Part shown: positions 59,913-64,000 of the stretch, in pieces
Layout of the letters: each line of letters starts with the position of its first letter
Position numbering within the stretch: position 1 is the stretch's first letter
Origin: Streptomyces venezuelae
GTDB lineage: Bacteria > Actinomycetota > Actinomycetes > Streptomycetales > Streptomycetaceae
DNA: 64,000 nt
Direction of reading: 5' to 3'
Assembly (NCBI RefSeq): GCF_008642355.1
Contig: NZ_CP029193.1
Span: 496,001-560,000 of the forward strand
The notes under the pieces: generated by a model
Databases searched by the model: none
Seen by the model: the letters and a program-made list of their open reading frames with translations, nothing else
What the model was told of the DNA's origin: nothing
Position numbers and translations under genes: made by a program

Positions 59913-61822
59913 TGGCGCATCTGCTGGAGGGCATCGACCCGGACGACTACGACCGCCGTTACGGCGACCGCGAGCTGGCCCGCCGTATCGCCCCGTACTT
60001 CCGCGGCAAGGGCCGGGCCGTGGTCTTCGTGACCCTCGCCGTGATCATCGCCGCCACGGCGGGCAGCGCCGTGCCGCTGCTCCTGGCGCGGACCGTCGAC
60101 TCGGCCCTGAAGGACGACGGCGACGGCCGTCTCGCGTGGCTGGTCGCTGCCATGCTCGTCGCGGGCATCGCCGCCTGGCTGCTGAACCTCCTTCAGGAGC
60201 GCGCGGCCGGGACCATGGCCGGTGACGTCGTGCTCAAGCTGCGCGAGCGGGCGTTCGCGGCGGCCATGCGCCAGGACATGGCGTTCCACGACGCGCACCC
60301 GACCGGTGTAGTCGTCAGCCGCGTCACCAACGACACCCAGGCCTTCGCGACGCTGATCACCCTGATGCTGAGCCTGCTCGGCCAGGTACTGATGATCGTG
60401 ATCCTGCTGACCGCCCTGTTCGTCATCAACGTGCCGCTGGCCCTCGTGACGGCCTTCGTCGCAGCGGTCATCGTCGCCGTCAGCCTCGCCTTCCGGCGCG
60501 CTGCCCGCAGCGCCTCGCTGCGCCAGCAGGAGGCCCTGGCCGAGGTCAACGGATATGTGCAGGAGACGCTGCGGGGCATCGCCGTGGCGCGCAACCACAG
60601 CCACCAGCAGTCCGCGCAGACCGGCCTCGACGAGGTCAACCACCGGTGGTTCAAGGCCAGCGTCCGGCTGAACCGCCTGTTCAGCGGCATCTTCCCGCTG
60701 CTGATCTCCCTCACGGGACTCGGCACGGTCGCGGTGGTCCTGGTGGGCGGACACGGCGTCGACTCGGGCTCGGTGTCGGCGGGCGAGTGGGTGCTGTTCC
60801 TGGAGGCCCTGGCCCTGTTCTGGTCGCCGCTCACCAGCATCGCGTCCTTCTGGAGTCAGCTCCAGCAGGGTCTGGCCGCGGGCGAGCGGGTCTTCGCCCT
60901 CGTCGACCGCGAGTCGACGGTGCGCCAGCTCGACCGGGTGCCGGTACCGCGCCTGCGCGGCGAGATCACCCTGCGCGACGTCCACTTCGGCTACGACGAC
61001 GAACACCCCGTGCTCAACGGCGTGAGCCTCGACATCCCCGCGGGCCGCACCGTGGCACTGGTCGGCCACACCGGCGCCGGAAAGTCGAGCGTGGTCCGGC
61101 TGATCATGCGCGCGTACGAATTCCAGAAGGGGAGCATCGAGGTCGACGGCCTCGACGTGCGCAGCCTGGACCTGGACCAGTACCGGCGCTGCCTCGGCGT
61201 GGTGACACAGACGCCGTTCCTCTTCTCCGGGACGGTCGCCGACAACATCGCCCGCGGCCGGCCGGGCGCCGGACGCGACGAGATCGAGGCCGCGGCGCGC
61301 GCGGTGGCGGGCGGTGACTGGCTGGAGCAGCTCGCACAGGGCCTGGACACACCCACCGACGAGGGCGGCCGGAATCTGTCGACCGGCCAGCGCCAGATCG
61401 TCGCGCTCGCCCGCGTCTTCCTCCAGGACGCCCCCGTACTGATCCTCGACGAAGCCACCGCCAGCATCGACCCGCTGACGGAGGCCCAGATCCAGGAGGG
61501 CCTTGAGGCACTCGCGGCGGACCGCACGACGATCGTCGTCGCGCACCGCCTGCCCACGGTCCGCAAGGCGGACACGATCGTCGTCGTCGACGAGGGCCGC
61601 ATCATCGAGGAGGGCGATCACGCCACGCTGCTGGCCCGTGGCGGGGCGTACCGGCGCCTCTACGACCGCTACTTCCGCCACCAGCGCCCCGATGAGGACC
61701 CCGCCGAGCCCGTGGAGCCCCGGCCCGTCGCACTCACACCTTTCGCGGGTGCGGTGGCGTCGGCGAACGGACATGCGGACCAGGACGGAGAGGAGAGCGT
61801 GGTCGATGGCCACCGCGTCTGA
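59912..61822 (+). CDS. ABC exporter half, catalytic-site subunit
   Basis: A 636-residue partner exporter half. After six membrane helices the nucleotide-binding domain shows Walker A GHTGAGKSS near 386, a non-canonical signature LSTGQRQ near 489, normal Walker B plus Glu (LILDEATASID near 512) and normal H-loop (VVAHRLPT near 545). The altered signature pairs with the altered Walker B/H-loop of the first subunit, giving one degenerate and one active ATP site. The ATG shares its first base with the previous stop; the C-terminal tail beyond residue 590 is disordered. It overlaps the next gene by 17 bases. Confidence 0.93.
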   Translation: MAHLLEGIDPDDYDRRYGDRELARRIAPYFRGKGRAVVFVTLAVIIAATAGSAVPLLLARTVDSALKDDGDGRLAWLVAAMLVAGIAAWLLNLLQERAAGTMAGDVVLKLRERAFAAAMRQDMAFHDAHPTGVVVSRVTNDTQAFATLITLMLSLLGQVLMIVILLTALFVINVPLALVTAFVAAVIVAVSLAFRRAARSASLRQQEALAEVNGYVQETLRGIAVARNHSHQQSAQTGLDEVNHRWFKASVRLNRLFSGIFPLLISLTGLGTVAVVLVGGHGVDSGSVSAGEWVLFLEALALFWSPLTSIASFWSQLQQGLAAGERVFALVDRESTVRQLDRVPVPRLRGEITLRDVHFGYDDEHPVLNGVSLDIPAGRTVALVGHTGAGKSSVVRLIMRAYEFQKGSIEVDGLDVRSLDLDQYRRCLGVVTQTPFLFSGTVADNIARGRPGAGRDEIEAAARAVAGGDWLEQLAQGLDTPTDEGGRNLSTGQRQIVALARVFLQDAPVLILDEATASIDPLTEAQIQEGLEALAADRTTIVVAHRLPTVRKADTIVVVDEGRIIEEGDHATLLARGGAYRRLYDRYFRHQRPDEDPAEPVEPRPVALTPFAGAVASANGHADQDGEESVVDGHRV

Positions 61823-63347
61823 ACACCAGGCCGACGGACCCGGCCGGCCCGGCCCGACAACCCTCCGGGAACTGCTCGACAGTGCCGCCCGTGCCCGCCC
61901 CCGCGCCGTCGCCGTGCGCGGCGAGGACGCCGTCCTGACCTACGGCGAGCTGCACGAGAGGGTGCGGGCCACCGCGCGGCGCTTCGAGGCGCTCGGCGTC
62001 ACCGGGCGCGGCGCGGCGGGGCTGCTCCTGGAGAACACCCCGGACTCCGTCGTCGCGCTTCTCGCCGCGGCCCGGCTCGGGGTGCGCCTGGTCCCTCTGG
62101 AACCCGGCACCACACGTACACAACTCGGTTCCGTGCGCGAGGCGTTGGGGCCGCTGTCCGTCATGGGCCACACCGCGAGGCTCGCCGCGCTGGAGGGCGC
62201 GGAGGGTCCGGACCCGCTCGACTGCGCGTTCATCCCCATCGAGGACCCGGGCGGCGACACCCCCTCCCGGGTGCCGGAAGGCGACGCGGCCGCCATGCCC
62301 GACGCCCCCTTCCTCCACCAGTACACGTCCGGCTCGACCGGAGAGCCCAAGGTGGCCGTCCACACGCAGCGCAACCTCGTCAACGGCGGTGACATCTACG
62401 CCCGTTCCTACGGGATCACCGAGGACGACCGCATCCTGGCCGCCGTCCCGCTGCTGCACTCCTTCGGCCTGGTGGCCGGACTGGTCACCGCGCTGCGCGC
62501 CGGGGCGGAACTCGTCCTCCTCGGCCGCTTCACCCCCGCACGGCTCCTGCGCGCCCTGGAGGAGCACGCCTGCACGGTCCTGGTCGCCGCCCCCATGGCC
62601 TACGACCTGACGACGCGCGCGGCCGGCGCGAGCCCGTCCGTGCCCCGTGCCCTCCGCCTGTGCCTGTCCTCGGGGGCCGCCCTGCCGCCCGCCGTGGCGC
62701 GGCGGGCCAAGGAGCGGCTCGGTCTGGACATCCAGCAGGTGTACGGCTGCACGGAGGCCGGGGTCATCGCCGCGCGGCGCCCGGAGGACGGCTCGGCCGC
62801 GGACCTCGGTGTGGGCCGCCCCATGCCCGGCGTGCGGATCCGTGTCGTCGACGAGCGGGGCGACGAGGTGGCACGCGGCGAGGAAGGGGCGCTGCTGGTG
62901 CGCACACCCGCGATGTTCACGCACTATCTCGGGCACGCCGACGCCACGCGGGAGGCGTTCGCCGACGGCTGGTACCGGACCGGCGACGTGGCCCGCGTCG
63001 GCCCCGAGGGCCATCTGCACCTGGTCGGGCGCAAGGACTCCTTCATCAACGTGGGCGGCAAGAAGGTGAACCCCCTCGAAGTGGAGCAAGCCCTGCTGGC
63101 CCACCCCTCGGTCGTGGAGGCCGTGGTCTGGGGCGAGACGACCGACGACGGCGGCGAGCGCGTACGGGCGTCCGTGGTGGCGCGGCCTCCGCTGCCCGCG
63201 ACGGAGCTGACGTCCCACTGCCGCGCCCGGCTCCTCCCCCATCAGGTGCCCGCCGAGGTCGACTTCGTCGCCTCGCTGCCGAAGAGCTCGATGGGCAAGA
63301 TCAGACGCGCCGCGGTGCGGACCGCGGCGGCCGTCAGGCGGTCCTAG
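61806..63347 (+). CDS. Free-standing AMP-forming acyl ligase (predicted pyrrole carboxylate activating enzyme)
   Basis: A 513-residue ANL-superfamily enzyme. Motifs: A3 YTSGSTGEPK near 172, A5 QVYGCTEAG near 312, A7-A8 YRTGDVARVGPEGHLHLVGRKDSFINVGGKKVNPLEVE near 393-425, and the A10 lysine in KSSMGKIRR near 498. It looks more like an acyl-CoA/aryl acid ligase than an amino-acid adenylation domain (no amino-acid-type Asp in the usual A4 site). In pyrrolamide clusters such an enzyme activates acetamidopyrrole carboxylate and loads the free carrier protein. Co-translated with the exporter. Confidence 0.88.
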   Translation: MATASEHQADGPGRPGPTTLRELLDSAARARPRAVAVRGEDAVLTYGELHERVRATARRFEALGVTGRGAAGLLLENTPDSVVALLAAARLGVRLVPLEPGTTRTQLGSVREALGPLSVMGHTARLAALEGAEGPDPLDCAFIPIEDPGGDTPSRVPEGDAAAMPDAPFLHQYTSGSTGEPKVAVHTQRNLVNGGDIYARSYGITEDDRILAAVPLLHSFGLVAGLVTALRAGAELVLLGRFTPARLLRALEEHACTVLVAAPMAYDLTTRAAGASPSVPRALRLCLSSGAALPPAVARRAKERLGLDIQQVYGCTEAGVIAARRPEDGSAADLGVGRPMPGVRIRVVDERGDEVARGEEGALLVRTPAMFTHYLGHADATREAFADGWYRTGDVARVGPEGHLHLVGRKDSFINVGGKKVNPLEVEQALLAHPSVVEAVVWGETTDDGGERVRASVVARPPLPATELTSHCRARLLPHQVPAEVDFVASLPKSSMGKIRRAAVRTAAAVRRS

Positions 63348-63735
63348 CCTGTTCGAGTGTGGGGTGGCAGGGGATGACGGCGTCGAGGCCGATGAGCTGG
63401 ATGACGCGCAGCACGGACTCGCGGGGGGCGGCGATCCGCAGCCACCCCTGTGCGTGCTTGACGGTGTGGTACGCGGTGATGAAGACGTTGATGCCGCTTG
63501 AGTCCATGAACGTCACGTCGCTGAGGTCGACGACGGTCCGGGGCGGCGGCGCGCCGTCCTCGGGGATCAGTGCCTGACTGAACTCGTCCTTGACGGCGTG
63601 GTCGATCTCGCCGTGCAGGGCGACGATGCGGACGCCGTCGACGGCGGAGCGGACGACGGAGAGCCGACCGTGCCCGGTCTGCCTGGTCTGTGGGTTCTGC
63701 CTGCCGTGTCGGCGGGGGTTCGGGGTGTCGGCCAC
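63334..63735 (-). CDS. STAS-domain anti-sigma factor antagonist
   Basis: A 133-residue RsbV/SpoIIAA/BldG-like protein that, when unphosphorylated, frees a sigma factor by binding its anti-sigma kinase. The phosphorylatable serine is in VVDLSDVTFMDSSGINVFITAY near 79-84, preceded by RIVALHGEIDHAVKDEF. A basic 25-residue tail comes first. GTG start at 63735. It overlaps the adenylating enzyme by 14 bases tail to tail and marks the right border of the biosynthetic cluster. No anti-sigma or sigma gene is visible in the window beside it. Confidence 0.88.
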   Translation of the reverse strand: MADTPNPRRHGRQNPQTRQTGHGRLSVVRSAVDGVRIVALHGEIDHAVKDEFSQALIPEDGAPPPRTVVDLSDVTFMDSSGINVFITAYHTVKHAQGWLRIAAPRESVLRVIQLIGLDAVIPCHPTLEQARTA

Positions 63736-63827
63736 GTTCTCCTCGACGGTGCCTAGGTCGTGCCACGTTGCGGGTGTGTCGTGCCGGACCGAGTCTGCCC
63801 CAATTCCACCGGTCGACGCGGGGAATC

Positions 63828-63859
63828 GGTTGGAAGTTCCCCCATGGGTATGCGTACCC
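63828..63859. promoter_or_regulatory. Candidate stress-sigma promoter with GGGTA palindrome between STAS and aldo/keto reductase genes
   Basis: GGTTG (63828-63832), thirteen bases, GGGTAT (63846-63851) resembles a sigma-B-type promoter reading toward the reductase. The -10 is half of the palindrome GGGTATGCGTACCC (63846-63859), so a GGGTAC also faces the STAS gene. Spacing is one base short of the usual range. Confidence 0.4.
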
Positions 63860-63890
63860 GCGAAATGTCGTGCAGAAGGGAGGACCTCGT

Positions 63891-64000
63891 ATGACTGAGG
63901 AGACCGACGTATTCGCCGGGCGGCCGCTGTACGGGTGCATGGGGCTCGGCGGCACCTGGGACGACGCCCCGTACACCGCAGCGGACATCGCCCACGCCGA
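63891..64000 (+). CDS. Aldo/keto reductase family protein (3' partial)
   Basis: Only the first 36 codons are in the window. The ATG at 63891 has AGGGAGG seven bases upstream. The visible N-terminus, GRPLYGCMGLGGTWDDAPYT, matches the opening of aldo/keto reductases (conserved MGLGG turn, then the AADIAHA helix). The rest, including the catalytic Tyr and Lys, lies beyond the right edge, so function cannot be refined. Confidence 0.75.
   Translation, partial: MTEETDVFAGRPLYGCMGLGGTWDDAPYTAADIAHA

Larger units (their letters stand above)
37027..63347. other. Pyrrolamide-type biosynthetic gene cluster (anthelvencin/kikumycin-like)
   Basis: The gene set between the monooxygenase and the STAS gene contains every functional class known from congocidine, distamycin and anthelvencin clusters. 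These are an atypical LuxR regulator, stand-alone NRPS proteins (carrier, two condensation, one adenylating), a sugar-processing set, a cytosine-derived amidine set, an amidohydrolase, a methyltransferase and a two-gene ABC exporter. It also has an ectoine-synthase-like cupin with an ATP-grasp ligase, pointing to a cyclic-amidine head group. The family assignment is from recognised proteins and order, not from a database search; boundaries are estimates. Confidence 0.82.

Overview
The window is a high-GC actinomycete chromosome segment, most likely Streptomyces. Support: GC-rich third codon positions, frequent GTG and some TTG starts, rare TTA leucine codons, a Tat-type amidase, a GH18 chitinase with a CBM-like and two FN3 domains, a DUF5133 protein, and an ECF41-type sigma factor. 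No tRNA, rRNA, insertion sequence, phage gene or CRISPR array was seen.

Bases 1-37000 are ordinary Streptomyces content in small units. They hold a SNF2 helicase (5' end outside the window) overlapping a SWIM zinc-finger gene; a secreted phytase-like esterase; a septum-formation-type membrane protein; a divergent xylose locus (xylA against xylB plus a ROK regulator); a formamidase-family enzyme; a Tat amidase; a GAF regulator with an aldehyde dehydrogenase; an M4 protease; thpR facing a truncated Crp-type gene; a stress block (hemerythrin, ferritin-like protein, large catalase); an SRPBCC protein; the chitinase; an oligopeptide ABC operon with a fused double ATPase; an ECF41 sigma factor divergent from its AhpD-like partner; and a TetR regulator divergent from an MFS exporter and a flavin monooxygenase.

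Bases 37027-63347 form a specialised-metabolite cluster whose gene content matches the pyrrolamide family (congocidine/netropsin, distamycin, anthelvencin). It has four parts: (A) a plus-strand pair, ectoine-synthase-like cupin and ATP-grasp ligase; (B) a minus-strand, mostly overlapping run of fifteen genes from an aldehyde dehydrogenase at 54547 down to a free carrier protein at 39079; (C) a second free condensation protein and a TTA-containing atypical LuxR regulator; (D) a plus-strand run of two ABC exporter halves and a free adenylating enzyme.

Inferred logic: a nucleoside-deoxyribosyltransferase-like enzyme, a DHOD-like reductase and a creatininase-type ring hydrolase turn CMP/cytosine into the aminopropionamidine tail. 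The nucleotide-sugar enzymes, aminotransferase, glycosyltransferase, glycoside hydrolase and dehydrogenases make the acetamidopyrrole carboxylate unit. The AMP ligase, carrier protein, two condensation proteins and amidohydrolase assemble the chain, and the methyltransferase may N-methylate it. The cupin plus ATP-grasp ligase point to a cyclic-amidine (aminodihydropyrrole carboxylate) head group, as in anthelvencin or kikumycin rather than congocidine. The window ends in a STAS anti-sigma antagonist and the start of an aldo/keto reductase.
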